A DNA stretch of 64,000 bases, from positions 1-64,000 of the forward strand of contig CANCYR010000010.1 of the NCBI GenBank assembly GCA_947382355.1, read 5' to 3'. The DNA comes from an uncultured Lachnospiraceae bacterium. GTDB lineage: Bacteria; Bacillota; Clostridia; Lachnospirales; Lachnospiraceae. The notes under the pieces are model-generated. The model had not been told where the DNA came from. It ran no database searches and saw only the letters and a program-made list of their open reading frames with translations. The position numbers were made by a program, and so were the translations under genes. Below, one piece after another: positions 1 to 8,797 of this stretch (positions within the stretch are counted from its first letter, which is position 1; each line of letters starts with the position of its first letter).

Positions 1-199
1 GATCTTATAGTTTATTACACATTTACGTTATAATTATTACGTAAAAACCTTGACAAATATCACGTAAATATGTACCGGCGTTTTCATTAAGGCCTCCAAG
101 ACTTCTCTATCATCTGCCGGTTCCTACTGTGTATCGAAAGGCTATAGATTTTGTCAAATCCGTATTCCGATTCCTGTGAGTGAGATGCTGTCTGAGCTT
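1..199. other. Intergenic window edge with ACGTAAA repeats and a decayed repeat arm
   Basis: No gene is visible. TTTACGT (22-28) faces ACGTAAA (39-45) as an inverted repeat, and a third ACGTAAA lies at 62-68 just after a TTGACA (50-55), which could be an operator overlapping a promoter. Bases about 150-195 resemble a worn arm of the dispersed palindromic element described elsewhere in this window. Confidence 0.4.
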
Positions 200-1354
200 T
201 TATTTTCCTTCATGAATCAGCATATCCATGATGTGGAGGGCGTATTTTGTAAATTCTTCCGGGCTGCGTTTCATTTCTTCGGTTAGTTCAAAGAACAGGT
301 CGCTATCCTGATAGCTTTTTTTGAAGATGGGGGTAAAGAGAGGGGACCATTCCGGGAGGTAGGTGCCTTGTTTTTTTGTGTAGCAGTTAGCTGCGGTTGC
401 CTGTTTGCGGAAGTCTTTGTCCACATAGGAAGCTACGGATTTGTGCAGTGCCGTATCTTCCATGGGAAGGTAGTAGTAATCTTTGTAGTTTGAATAAAAG
501 AATTTCAGTTCTTCTTTCAGGCAGGGAACCTTTAAATAGCCTTCTTTGCCCTGACCGCTGAAATGACAGCCGTTTTTGTGGATGGCTATTGGTTTTGGGA
601 AGGCGGTGTGGAATTTTATCTTCATTAACACCTCATAGGAGCGGGTGCCGGATATATTGTCGTAATGATTTGCCTGGACCTTTACCACTCGGAAGGGAAC
701 AAGCAGTATGTCCATATAGGATAATATGGGAAGCAATGCGAACATGCCCTGCATGTCCTCCTTGTTATGAAGCAGAAGAGGCTCCAGTAATTCAGGATTT
801 TTTGTTTTGGCATAATCGTGATAAATGGAAATCAGCTCGCCTCCGTTGTATTTGTCTTCTCTGGAAATTCCGAGGAAGTTTTCCAGCGTTTTCTGTTTGC
901 AGTTTTCCAGATGAAGAATATTTTTAAAACAGGAAATCCGTTTATAAATATCAATTCCGTTCATGGTTGTGTGTTCTGTATTTTCAGGAATATCCATATT
1001 ATCCGTATTTATCTGGTCAAAGGGAGGCTTTAGTCCGAATTGTTCGCATTTCTGCCTTAAATAAGGCAGGTCAAAATTGTTGCCGTTATAATGAATTAAA
1101 GTGTGGTATTCCTTACAAAGAACTAAAAATTCCTGTAAGATAAAAGGCTCTTCGATGTAGTCCTCTGCCAGAAACTGTATTAACTGCCAGCATCCTTCCT
1201 CATAACACAGGCAGCCGATTAAATATAAATAAGAGGATTTTGCTGCAAAACCTGTTGTTTCAATATCTACGAATAAAATTTTGGAAAGTTCGTCTATATG
1301 CTCTAACGGATAGGATGGATTTGGAAAGTTCATTGCTTTTCTTATTGTTTTCAT
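200..1354 (-). CDS. YprB-like ribonuclease H-fold exonuclease
   Basis: Predicted 384-residue DnaQ-like 3'-5' exonuclease of the YprB type. The acidic motifs are visible in order: DIETTGF with D30 and E32 (Exo I), HYNGNNFDLPYL with D95 (Exo II) and HNKED with H196/D200 (Exo III), which is the DEDDh pattern. The substrate (DNA or RNA) cannot be read from the sequence. I chose the ATG at 1352-1354 because an AGGAGG-type ribosome binding site lies just upstream (about 1357-1363) and the exonuclease fold starts about 28 residues later. A longer reading frame reaching 1435 has no such site. The gene stands alone, divergent from the Rnf operon. Confidence 0.85.
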   Translation of the reverse strand: MKTIRKAMNFPNPSYPLEHIDELSKILFVDIETTGFAAKSSYLYLIGCLCYEEGCWQLIQFLAEDYIEEPFILQEFLVLCKEYHTLIHYNGNNFDLPYLRQKCEQFGLKPPFDQINTDNMDIPENTEHTTMNGIDIYKRISCFKNILHLENCKQKTLENFLGISREDKYNGGELISIYHDYAKTKNPELLEPLLLHNKEDMQGMFALLPILSYMDILLVPFRVVKVQANHYDNISGTRSYEVLMKIKFHTAFPKPIAIHKNGCHFSGQGKEGYLKVPCLKEELKFFYSNYKDYYYLPMEDTALHKSVASYVDKDFRKQATAANCYTKKQGTYLPEWSPLFTPIFKKSYQDSDLFFELTEEMKRSPEEFTKYALHIMDMLIHEGK

Positions 1355-1489
1355 AATGCCTCCTGTATTTGTTATCCCATCTGTAAAAATGGTAAAAGTA
1401 ATTGCTATAGCTTGAAACTGCTTTTGAAATATCATAGCATATTTGGGGAGGATTTTTCAACTTTGACTTGTGAAAAGTTGGTTTCAATA

Positions 1490-1518
1490 TTGACATTTTT
1501 GCTGCCAGATATGATAAT
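1490..1518 (+). promoter_or_regulatory. SigA-type promoter for the rnf operon
   Basis: TTGACA (1490-1495), 17-bp spacer, GATAAT (1513-1518). It is the best promoter upstream of rnfC and would give a leader of about 320 nt that carries a solo repeat arm. Confidence 0.65.
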
Positions 1519-1550
1519 TTTTATGGATAAATAAAATGGAGGATGAGTGA

Positions 1551-1697
1551 ATGAAAAAAATACTTGTAACCGGCTGGATGTATCGCTGCAAAATAAGTAT
1601 TTTAAGGAAGAACAGACAAGTTTGCCTGCCGCCGGTTCTGATTCCTATGGAGGAAAGCGGAGGGCTGAACTGTTACAAGTATTTAAAAATAAAATAG
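1551..1697 (+). pseudogene. Short ORF truncated by a repeat arm
   Basis: A 48-codon frame with a plausible ribosome binding site (TGGAGGA) starts MKKILVTG, as many NAD(P)-binding Rossmann proteins do, but then runs into an inserted repeat arm (1603-1676) and stops. Its second half is simply the translated repeat (LPPVLIP, GGLNCYK). It is most likely a gene remnant or an untranslated part of the rnf leader. I do not claim a function. Confidence 0.35.
1603..1676 (+). mobile_element. Solo right arm of the palindromic MITE, flanked by 8-bp repeats
   Basis: About 55 bp (1622-1676) match the right arm of the full elements and end in GAACTGTTAC. The left part is missing or decayed. AAGTATTT occurs at 1595-1602 and again at 1677-1684, fitting an 8-bp target duplication left by an insertion that later lost most of its body. 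Confidence 0.7.
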
Positions 1698-1848
1698 CTT
1701 TTTCTGTAGTATTTTGTCAGGAAAAATAGTAGAATGGAAAAGTAAGCTGTTTTAGTGCTTGGCACATAGTTTACAGAATAAGATAAAAGAGAATCAGACA
1801 TATTTGGATAAAAAGACAATACCGAAAAGAAAGAAGGAAGGGCAGGGC

Positions 1849-3168
1849 ATGGGAGGAAGATTAACATTTCATGGAGGGATTCATCCCTATGACGGAAAAG
1901 ATTTAAGCAAGGACAAACCCATTTTAGACGTAAATCCAAAAGGAGATTTAGTGTACCCTTTATCACAGCATATCGGAGCGCCGGCGGTGCCTGTTGTGGC
2001 AAAAGGGGATAAGGTGCTGGCGGGCCAGAAGATTGCAGAGGCGGCAGGCTATGTTTCGGCGCCGATTTACGCTACCGTTTCCGGCACGGTAAAGGCCATT
2101 GAGCCAAGGCGTGTAGTGGTAGGGGACAGCGTTATGTCCATCGTAATCGAAAATGACGGAAAGTATGAAGAGGTGGAATATGCGCCGGTAAAGCCCCTTT
2201 TAGAAATGACCAGAGAAGAGATTATAGAAAAGATAAAAGAGGCAGGAATCGTGGGAATGGGCGGAGCCGGATTTCCTACCCATGTAAAGCTGTCTCCAAA
2301 GGAGCCGGATAAAATTGACTATGTGATTGCAAACTGTGCGGAATGCGAGCCTTATCTGACCTCCGATTACAGAAGGATGTTAGAGGAGCCGGAAAAGCTT
2401 ATTGAGGGACTGAAGGTTTCCCTTGCTCTGTTTCCTAATGCAAAGGGAATTTTGGCGGTGGAGGATAACAAGCCCGACTGCATTCACATATTAAAGGAGC
2501 TTACAAAGGATGAACCGGATATTCAGGTGAAGCCTTTAAAGACCAAGTACCCCCAGGGGGCGGAAAGACAGCTGATTTATGCGGCAACCGGACGTGCCAT
2601 TGATTCTACAAAGCTTCCGGCAGATGCAGGCTGTGTGGTGAACAATGTGGATACCATAGTAGCCATCAACCGGGCGGTAAGGGAAGGAAAGCCCCTTATG
2701 TACCGGATTGTGACCGTAACGGGAGATGCCGTAAACGACCCGAGGAATTTCCGGGTGCGCATCGGCACCAATTATCACGAGCTTATTGAAGAGGCGGGAG
2801 GTTTTAAGGAAGAGCCGGTAAAGATTATTTCCGGAGGGCCCATGATGGGCTTTGGCATTTTTGATTTGGATGTGCCCACTACCAAAACGGCCTCGGCGCT
2901 GCTTTGTCTGACAAAGGATGATGTTTCCGCCATGGAGCCTGGTCCCTGTATCAATTGCGGCAGGTGTGTGGAGGTCTGTCCGGGAAGGGTGGTTCCAAGC
3001 AGGCTTGCTGATTTTGCAGAGCATTATGACGAGGAAAAATTTTTGAAGTATAACGGCATGGAATGCTGTGAATGCGGCTGCTGCAGTTTTATCTGCCCTG
3101 CAAAACGGCCTTTGACCCAGTCCATAAAGTCCATGAGAAAAATCATACTAGGAAAAAAGAAAAAATAG
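1849..3168 (+). CDS. rnfC: Rnf complex subunit RnfC
   Basis: 439-residue peripheral subunit of the Rnf ferredoxin:NAD+ oxidoreductase, the NADH/FMN- and iron-sulfur-carrying module at the cytoplasmic face. The family start LTFHGGIHP is present, a GMGGAGFPTHVK nucleotide-binding loop lies near residue 140, and two ferredoxin-type cysteine sets follow near residues 367-377 (CINCGRCVEVCP) and 407-417 (CCECGCCSFICP). The ATG at 1849 is chosen because RnfC proteins begin a few residues before the GGIHP motif and a GAAGGAAGGG site precedes it. A TTG-initiated extension from 1759 is possible but has no family support. It is the first gene of rnfCDGEAB. Confidence 0.95.
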   Translation: MGGRLTFHGGIHPYDGKDLSKDKPILDVNPKGDLVYPLSQHIGAPAVPVVAKGDKVLAGQKIAEAAGYVSAPIYATVSGTVKAIEPRRVVVGDSVMSIVIENDGKYEEVEYAPVKPLLEMTREEIIEKIKEAGIVGMGGAGFPTHVKLSPKEPDKIDYVIANCAECEPYLTSDYRRMLEEPEKLIEGLKVSLALFPNAKGILAVEDNKPDCIHILKELTKDEPDIQVKPLKTKYPQGAERQLIYAATGRAIDSTKLPADAGCVVNNVDTIVAINRAVREGKPLMYRIVTVTGDAVNDPRNFRVRIGTNYHELIEEAGGFKEEPVKIISGGPMMGFGIFDLDVPTTKTASALLCLTKDDVSAMEPGPCINCGRCVEVCPGRVVPSRLADFAEHYDEEKFLKYNGMECCECGCCSFICPAKRPLTQSIKSMRKIILGKKKK

Positions 3169-3180
3169 GAGGAAACAAAC

Positions 3181-4113
3181 GTGAGCGATTTAATGAAGGT
3201 TTCATCAAATCCCCATATCCGGTCTAAGGTGACTACCGGCAATATTATGTTTTGTGTCATACTGGCGTTATTGCCCGCTGCCGTTTTTGGAATCTATAAC
3301 TTTGGAATCCCTGCACTGGTTCTGATTCTGGTTACAGTTGCCTCTGCCGTATTATCTGAAACCATTTTTAATAAAATATGTAAAAAGAAAAATACCATCA
3401 GCGACTTATCTGCTATAGTGACGGGACTTTTGCTGGCATTGAACCTGCCGCCCCGGGCACCCTGGTGGATTGGAGTCATCGGAGGGGCTTTTGCCATTAT
3501 CGTAGTGAAAATGCTCTTTGGGGGTCTTGGACAGAATTTCATGAATCCTGCATTGGGAGCCAGATGTTTTCTGCTGATTTCTTTTACTTCCATTATGACC
3601 AACTTTGAGTGTGACGGTTATACAGGAGCAACTCCTTTAGCGGCATTAAAGGCAGGGGAAAACGTAGACACCATGTCCATGATAATCGGTAAGACAGCCG
3701 GAACCATTGGGGAGACCTCCATGATAGCCATTTTAATAGGAGCCTGTATCCTGCTTTTTGCGGGAGCCATTGATTTAAAGATTCCTTTCAGTTATCTTGG
3801 TTCCTTTGTAGTATTCCTTGTTTTATTTTCCGGACATGGTTTCAGTCCGGCTTACATAAGCGCCCAGCTTGCAGGCGGCGGATTGATGTTAGGCGCCTTT
3901 TTTATGGCGACGGATTATGTTACAAGGCCCATAACAAAAAGAGGCCAGTATGTATACGGTATCATTCTCGGCATTTTAACAGGGATTTTCCGTATTTACG
4001 GAGCCAGTGCGGAAGGGGTTTCCTATGCGATTATTTTAGGTAATCTGTTAGTGCCTCTCATTGAAAGAGTGACGATTCCAAAAAGCTTTGGCAAAGGAGG
4101 GGAAAAGGCATGA
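3181..4113 (+). CDS. rnfD: Rnf complex subunit RnfD
   Basis: 310-residue integral membrane subunit of Rnf with roughly eight to ten hydrophobic segments. RnfD proteins carry a covalently bound FMN on a threonine; the local sequence YTGATPLA is the likely attachment region. The start is GTG at 3181, 12 bp after the rnfC stop and preceded by AGGAGG. It overlaps the next gene through ATGA at 4110-4113, indicating translational coupling. Confidence 0.95.
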   Translation: MSDLMKVSSNPHIRSKVTTGNIMFCVILALLPAAVFGIYNFGIPALVLILVTVASAVLSETIFNKICKKKNTISDLSAIVTGLLLALNLPPRAPWWIGVIGGAFAIIVVKMLFGGLGQNFMNPALGARCFLLISFTSIMTNFECDGYTGATPLAALKAGENVDTMSMIIGKTAGTIGETSMIAILIGACILLFAGAIDLKIPFSYLGSFVVFLVLFSGHGFSPAYISAQLAGGGLMLGAFFMATDYVTRPITKRGQYVYGIILGILTGIFRIYGASAEGVSYAIILGNLLVPLIERVTIPKSFGKGGEKA

Positions 4114-4736
4114 AAAGTATGTTAAGAGATACGCTTATTTTGTTTTTGATTACCCTGATTGCCGGCTGTGCCCTGGGGCTTGTCTATGAGGTGACGAAAG
4201 CGCCTATTGAGAATCAGGAGCTTAAGACGAAGCAGGAGGCATGTCAGGAGGTATTTCCTCAGGCTTTGGAGTTTGAGGAAGCAGAAGCCCTGGAAGAGGC
4301 GGAAAACGGGGAAATCTTAAAAGGGCTTGGCTTTGAACAGGTTTCCATAGATAATGTGATGCTTGCAAAAGACGGAAGCCATAACCCCATAGGACTTGTG
4401 CTTACCGTAACCGACCATGAGGGCTACGGGGGAGATATCCAGTTTATGATGGGCATTCAGGCAGACGGCACTTTAAACGGCATTTCCATTCTGGCAATAG
4501 GAGAAACCCCGGGACTTGGAATGAAGGCGGAGGAAGTGTTAAAGCCCCAGTTTGCCCATAAAAAGGTGGAGCAGTTTTCTTACACCAAATCAGGCTCCAT
4601 GTCTGAAAGTGAGATTGATGCCATAAGCGGCGCCACCATTACCACCAACGCAGTAACTAACGGAGTCAATGGAGGACTTGCTTATTTTCATGAGAAATAT
4701 GAAGAAATCCTGAAGGGAGGCGGCAGCAATGAATAG
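4110..4736 (+). CDS. rnfG: Rnf complex subunit RnfG
   Basis: 208-residue subunit with one N-terminal membrane anchor and an extracytoplasmic FMN-binding domain. The covalent flavin motif SGATITT sits near residue 173; the threonine in the last position is the expected FMN-phosphate attachment site. The start codon overlaps the rnfD stop and its end overlaps rnfE by 8 bp, so the genes are tightly coupled. Confidence 0.95.
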   Translation: MKSMLRDTLILFLITLIAGCALGLVYEVTKAPIENQELKTKQEACQEVFPQALEFEEAEALEEAENGEILKGLGFEQVSIDNVMLAKDGSHNPIGLVLTVTDHEGYGGDIQFMMGIQADGTLNGISILAIGETPGLGMKAEEVLKPQFAHKKVEQFSYTKSGSMSESEIDAISGATITTNAVTNGVNGGLAYFHEKYEEILKGGGSNE

Positions 4737-5658
4737 TGGAAAAGAAAGACTGATAAACGGCATTGTGAAGGAAAATCCAACCTTTGTGCTTATGTTAGGC
4801 ATGTGTCCCACTCTGGCGGTTACCACATCTGCCATCAACGGCCTTGGCATGGGACTGACCACTACGGTGGTGCTTGCTTTAAGCAATGTGTTTATTGCGC
4901 TTCTTAGAAATATTATTCCGGATAAAGTAAGGATTCCGGCTTTTATCGTTATTATTGCTTCCTTTGTAACCATGCTGGAGTTGCTTTTGGAAGGCTTCCT
5001 TCCTTCTTTGTACGGAGCCCTTGGAATTTATATTCCATTAATCGTGGTAAACTGCATCATTTTAGGAAGGGCAGAAGCTTATGCTTCTAAAAATCCGGTG
5101 CTTCCATCCTTTTTTGACGGTCTTGGAATGGGCCTTGGATTTTCCATTGCATTAACCTGTATCGGCGCCGTAAGGGAGCTGTTGGGAGCAGGGGATTTGT
5201 TTGGTTTTCATGTTATGCCCACTGCTGACCATCCATGGCTGCTTGGAGGAAAGGAAATTGCATTTTTTACCCCAGCCAGCATTTTTGTTCTGGCGCCGGG
5301 GGCATTCTTTGTGCTTGCCTGCCTGACTGCCATCCAGAATAAGGTAAAGCTGGAAGGGGAGAAGAAAGGAAAGGATATGAGCAAAATCGGTTCTGGCTGC
5401 AGCGAGGACTGCATGAATTGCGGGGAAGAAGGCTGTGGCAGGAGAAAGTTTTATGATACTGAAGCAGGGGAAGGACCTGTAGGAAAGAAAGAAGAACAAA
5501 AAACGGAACAGAAGGAAGCCGGACAGCAGAAGAAAGAAGAGAAACAGAAAGAAACCGGGCAACAGAAGAAAGAGGAGAAACAGAAGGAATCTCAAAATAG
5601 AAGTAAAGAAGAAAATAAAGAGGAAAAAAAGGAAAGGGAGGAAATAAACAATGAGTGA
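4729..5658 (+). CDS. rnfE: Rnf complex subunit RnfE with a long charged tail
   Basis: 309 residues. The first about 204 residues form the usual multi-spanning RnfE/NqrD-type membrane domain. From about residue 205 follows an extension not part of the core family: a cysteine cluster with C224, C228, C231 and C236 (CSEDCMNCGEEGC), then a Lys/Glu/Gln-rich tail that includes a near-exact 12-residue duplication (GQQKKEEKQK twice). The tail is very likely cytoplasmic. The cluster could bind a metal or an Fe-S centre, which is inference only. The gene overlaps rnfG and rnfA by 8 bp each. Confidence 0.92.
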   Translation: MNSGKERLINGIVKENPTFVLMLGMCPTLAVTTSAINGLGMGLTTTVVLALSNVFIALLRNIIPDKVRIPAFIVIIASFVTMLELLLEGFLPSLYGALGIYIPLIVVNCIILGRAEAYASKNPVLPSFFDGLGMGLGFSIALTCIGAVRELLGAGDLFGFHVMPTADHPWLLGGKEIAFFTPASIFVLAPGAFFVLACLTAIQNKVKLEGEKKGKDMSKIGSGCSEDCMNCGEEGCGRRKFYDTEAGEGPVGKKEEQKTEQKEAGQQKKEEKQKETGQQKKEEKQKESQNRSKEENKEEKKEREEINNE

Positions 5659-6226
5659 GTTGATTATCATAGCCATCGGTTCCGCACTTGTAAGCAATGT
5701 GGTGCTCAGCCAGTTTCTAGGGCTCTGCCCTTTCCTTGGAGTTTCCAAAAAGGTGGAAACGGCAGCCGGCATGGGAACGGCAGTTATCTTTGTAATCACG
5801 CTGGCTTCCCTTGTGTGCAGCGTTATCTATCAGTTTTTACTGCAGCCATTAAATATTACGTATTTGCAGACCATCGTGTTTATTCTGCTGATTGCGGCGC
5901 TGGTGCAGTTCGTGGAAATGTTTTTGAAAAAGTATATGCCGCCTCTGTATGAATCCTTAGGCGTATATCTTCCTTTAATCACTACAAACTGTGCAGTGCT
6001 GGGAGTTGCCCTTACCAATGTACAGAAAACCTATGGAATTTTAAAAAGTGTGGTAAACGGTTTTTCTACCGCCCTTGGATTTACCATTTCCATTATTATT
6101 CTTGCAGGAATCCGGGAAAAGATGGAGCACAATGACGTGCCGGCGCCCTTTCGGGGAATGCCAATCGTCTTAGTGACGGCAGGGCTTATGGCAATTGCCT
6201 TTTGCGGCTTTTCAGGCCTGTTATAG
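5651..6226 (+). CDS. rnfA: Rnf complex subunit RnfA
   Basis: 191-residue polytopic membrane subunit homologous to RnfE/NqrE, with about six hydrophobic helices and the conserved NVVLSQFLGLCPFLGVS and TTNCAVLGVAL segments. The cysteines in those half-helices (LGLCPF, TTNCAV) are those that hold the intramembrane Fe-S centre in Rnf/Nqr complexes. ATG at 5651 lies inside the end of rnfE after a GGGAGGAAATAAAC ribosome binding site. Confidence 0.95.
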   Translation: MSELIIIAIGSALVSNVVLSQFLGLCPFLGVSKKVETAAGMGTAVIFVITLASLVCSVIYQFLLQPLNITYLQTIVFILLIAALVQFVEMFLKKYMPPLYESLGVYLPLITTNCAVLGVALTNVQKTYGILKSVVNGFSTALGFTISIIILAGIREKMEHNDVPAPFRGMPIVLVTAGLMAIAFCGFSGLL

Positions 6227-6238
6227 GAGGGTGAGACT

Positions 6239-7036
6239 ATGAATATTGTTGGAATTTTCATTGCAGCAGGAGTCATTAGTGTGACAGGCCTGCTCATCGG
6301 GCTGTTTTTAGGAGCAGCAGGCATCAAGTTCAAGGTGGAAGTGGATGAAAAGGAAGAAGCCGTTTTAGCGGCGCTTCCCGGAAATAACTGCGGCGGCTGC
6401 GGGTTTGCAGGCTGTTCCGGACTGGCTGCAGCCATTGCAAAAGGTGAGGCAGCCGTAAATGCCTGTCCGGTAGGGGGCGAGCCGGTAGGAGAAAAGATTG
6501 CTAAAATCATGGGCGTGGAAGCGGAGGCAGGAGAAAAGTTGATAGCTTTCGTAAAGTGCGCCGGCGACTGTGACAAGGCAAGGCTGGATTATGACTATAC
6601 CGGAGTGGAGGACTGCCGGATGCTTGCATTTGTACCTAACGGCGGGCCTAAAAGCTGTAATGACGGCTGTCTGGGATTTGGCTCCTGTGTAAAGGTCTGT
6701 CCTTTTGATGCCATTCATGTGGTAAACGGAGTGGCGGTAGTGGACAAAGAGGCATGTAAAGCATGCGGGAAATGCGTGGAGGTATGTCCCAAGCATTTAA
6801 TTGAGCTGATTCCTTACAAGAGCCAATATGCGGTGGCATGTTCCTCTAAGGAAAAGGGACCTGTTACCATGAAGGACTGTCAGGCAGGCTGTATCGGCTG
6901 CGGCATTTGCGTAAAACAGTGTGAGCACGGAGCCGTCACCGTATCTGATTTTCATGCTTCCATTGACCAGGAAAAATGTGTGGGCTGCGGCGCATGTGAG
7001 AAAAAATGTCCAAAGAAAAGTATTGTAAGCCTGTAA
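6239..7036 (+). CDS. rnfB: Rnf complex subunit RnfB (multi-cluster ferredoxin)
   Basis: 265-residue electron-entry subunit. An N-terminal membrane helix (residues about 3-27) is followed by a first Fe-S set C51/C54/C59/C76 (NNCGGCGFAGC ... ACPVGG), then several ferredoxin-like cysteine motifs (CVKVCPFDA, CKACGKCVEVCP, CIGCGICVKQCEHG, CVGCGACEKKCP). It takes electrons from reduced ferredoxin and passes them to the membrane flavins. It is the last gene of the operon; no clear terminator follows it. Confidence 0.95.
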   Translation: MNIVGIFIAAGVISVTGLLIGLFLGAAGIKFKVEVDEKEEAVLAALPGNNCGGCGFAGCSGLAAAIAKGEAAVNACPVGGEPVGEKIAKIMGVEAEAGEKLIAFVKCAGDCDKARLDYDYTGVEDCRMLAFVPNGGPKSCNDGCLGFGSCVKVCPFDAIHVVNGVAVVDKEACKACGKCVEVCPKHLIELIPYKSQYAVACSSKEKGPVTMKDCQAGCIGCGICVKQCEHGAVTVSDFHASIDQEKCVGCGACEKKCPKKSIVSL

Positions 7037-7052
7037 ACAGTTTATGATAATG

Positions 7053-7075
7053 AAAATGCTGCTGTCTGAACTGTT
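7053..7075 (-). repeat. Decayed palindromic-element end
   Basis: GTCTGAACTGTTAC matches the terminus of the dispersed element, but no partner arm of full length is present. This is a short relic between rnfB and the aminopeptidase gene. Confidence 0.4.
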
Positions 7076-7158
7076 ACGGAAAATAAGACATAGAAAAGCA
7101 GCAGACAGGAAATGCTGAATAGAAAGAAACAGTCTAAACAGGAAGGAGCAGAGACGGA

Positions 7159-8538
7159 ATGAAAAGAGAAAGCATTTGGAACAAGTATACAAAAGAACAG
7201 TTAAAGGAACTGGAAACACTAAGTAAAAATTACCGCAATTTTCTGGACGAAGGAAAAACAGAGCGGGAATGCGTATCCCAAATCGTAAACCGGATTGAAG
7301 AGGAAGGCTATGTGGAGTTAGAGCGTATCCGCAGGGAAAAGAAAAAGCTGAAGGCTGGAGATAAGGTTTATGCAGTCAATATGGATAAAAATGTGATTCT
7401 TTTTCATATGGGTTCAAGGGATTTGGAAGAGGGCATGAATATTTTAGGCGCCCATATTGATTCCCCAAGGCTGGATATCAAGCAGAATCCCCTGTATGAG
7501 GAAGGGGACTTTGCCTACTTGGACACCCACTATTACGGCGGTATCAAAAAGTACCAGTGGGTAACCATTCCCCTTGCCATTCATGGAGTGGTTATAAAAA
7601 AAGACGGTTCTTCTATTCTCATAAATATAGGGGAGGATGAGGACGACCCGGTATTTTTTATTTCGGATTTACTGGTGCACCTGGCAGGGGAGCAGATGGA
7701 GAAAAAGGCAAATAAAGTAATCGAAGGGGAAGCTTTGGATATCATCGTGGGCAATAAGCCTTTGGAAAAGGAAGAAAAGGACAAGGTAAAGGCAGGAATC
7801 TTAAAGATTTTAAAAGAGGAATACGACATAGAGGAAGAGGATTTCATATCGGCGGAGCTGGAAGTGGTTCCGGCTGGAAAGGCAAAGGAGGCAGGCTTTG
7901 ACCGGAGCATGATTTTAGCTTACGGGCAGGATGACAGAGTATGCGCCTACAGCTCTTTGGAAGCCATGCTGCAGGTAAAGAAAGTAAAACGCACCGGCTG
8001 CTGCATCCTGGTGGATAAGGAGGAAATCGGTAGCGTGGGAGCAACCGGCATGCAGTCAAAGTTCTTTGAAAACTGCGTGGCGGAAATCATGGAGCTTACG
8101 GGACAGTTTTCCGAGCTTGCCCTCAGAAGGTGCCTTGCCAATTCCAAAATGCTGTCTTCCGATGTGGGAGCCGGTTTTGACCCGGGCTATGCTTCCAGCT
8201 TTGATAAAAATAACGTGGCATATTTAGGACACGGAATGATTTTAAAGAAATATACCGGAGCAAGAGGAAAAGCAGGCTCCAATGACGCCAATGCGGAATA
8301 CATCGGATTTCTCCGGAAAATCATGGAAGAGGCGGATGTGGCATTTCAGACGGCGGAGCTTGGAAAGGTGGATGCAGGCGGCGGCGGGACCATTGCCTAT
8401 ATTCTTTCCCTGTATGGAATGAATGTGATTGACTGCGGCGTTCCGGTATTGAATATGCATGCGCCTTATGAGGCTACCAGTAAAGCTGACCTTTATGAAG
8501 TAAAAAGAGGGTATGAGGCGTTTTTGAAGGCTGAATAA
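7159..8538 (+). CDS. M18-family zinc aminopeptidase
   Basis: 459-residue aminopeptidase I-type (M18) metallopeptidase that trims N-terminal residues from peptides in the cytoplasm. Metal and catalytic motifs visible are AHIDSPRLD (His/Asp), VDKEEIGSVG (catalytic and ligand Glu), GQDDRVCAYSSLEA (Asp ligand) and a C-terminal LNMHAPYEATSKAD with the last His ligand. Length fits the family. ATG at 7159 follows a GGAAGGAG ribosome binding site. It is a single gene ending in an intrinsic terminator. Confidence 0.92.
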   Translation: MKRESIWNKYTKEQLKELETLSKNYRNFLDEGKTERECVSQIVNRIEEEGYVELERIRREKKKLKAGDKVYAVNMDKNVILFHMGSRDLEEGMNILGAHIDSPRLDIKQNPLYEEGDFAYLDTHYYGGIKKYQWVTIPLAIHGVVIKKDGSSILINIGEDEDDPVFFISDLLVHLAGEQMEKKANKVIEGEALDIIVGNKPLEKEEKDKVKAGILKILKEEYDIEEEDFISAELEVVPAGKAKEAGFDRSMILAYGQDDRVCAYSSLEAMLQVKKVKRTGCCILVDKEEIGSVGATGMQSKFFENCVAEIMELTGQFSELALRRCLANSKMLSSDVGAGFDPGYASSFDKNNVAYLGHGMILKKYTGARGKAGSNDANAEYIGFLRKIMEEADVAFQTAELGKVDAGGGGTIAYILSLYGMNVIDCGVPVLNMHAPYEATSKADLYEVKRGYEAFLKAE

Positions 8539-8578
8539 CGGAAGGCGAATAACAGAATAAAATATGAGTGTTTTTTTG

Positions 8579-8616
8579 AAAACGGACGATGCGAAAGGCG
8601 CATTGTCCGTTTTTTG
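8579..8616 (+). terminator. Intrinsic terminator after the M18 aminopeptidase gene
   Basis: AACGGACGATGCG pairs with CGCATTGTCCGTT around an AAAGG loop, followed by a T run. Confidence 0.85.
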
Positions 8617-8797
8617 TGCGCTTACATAATTTTTTTATTTGTCATGCAACCTTTTTACTGCCTAAGGGATATTACTGATAAGAGGGCACATAGTTATGAC
8701 TGTAACTTTTTATGACATATATGTTAAGGAAAGTTTATTGTAATAGTTTTGTGCAATTTATATAATTTTAGGTAGTAAGGCAGGAGACGGAAAAGAC

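Noticed and set aside
1547-1729. 60-residue plus-strand ORF upstream of rnfC
   Set aside because: Most of it is the solo MITE arm and rnf leader; no family match and a competing better start at 1551 in another frame.
2536-3024. Long minus-strand ORF inside rnfC
   Set aside because: Shadow of a strongly supported gene; no ribosome binding site and no recognisable domain. The same applies to other antisense ORFs over smc, ftsY, nrdD and gltA.
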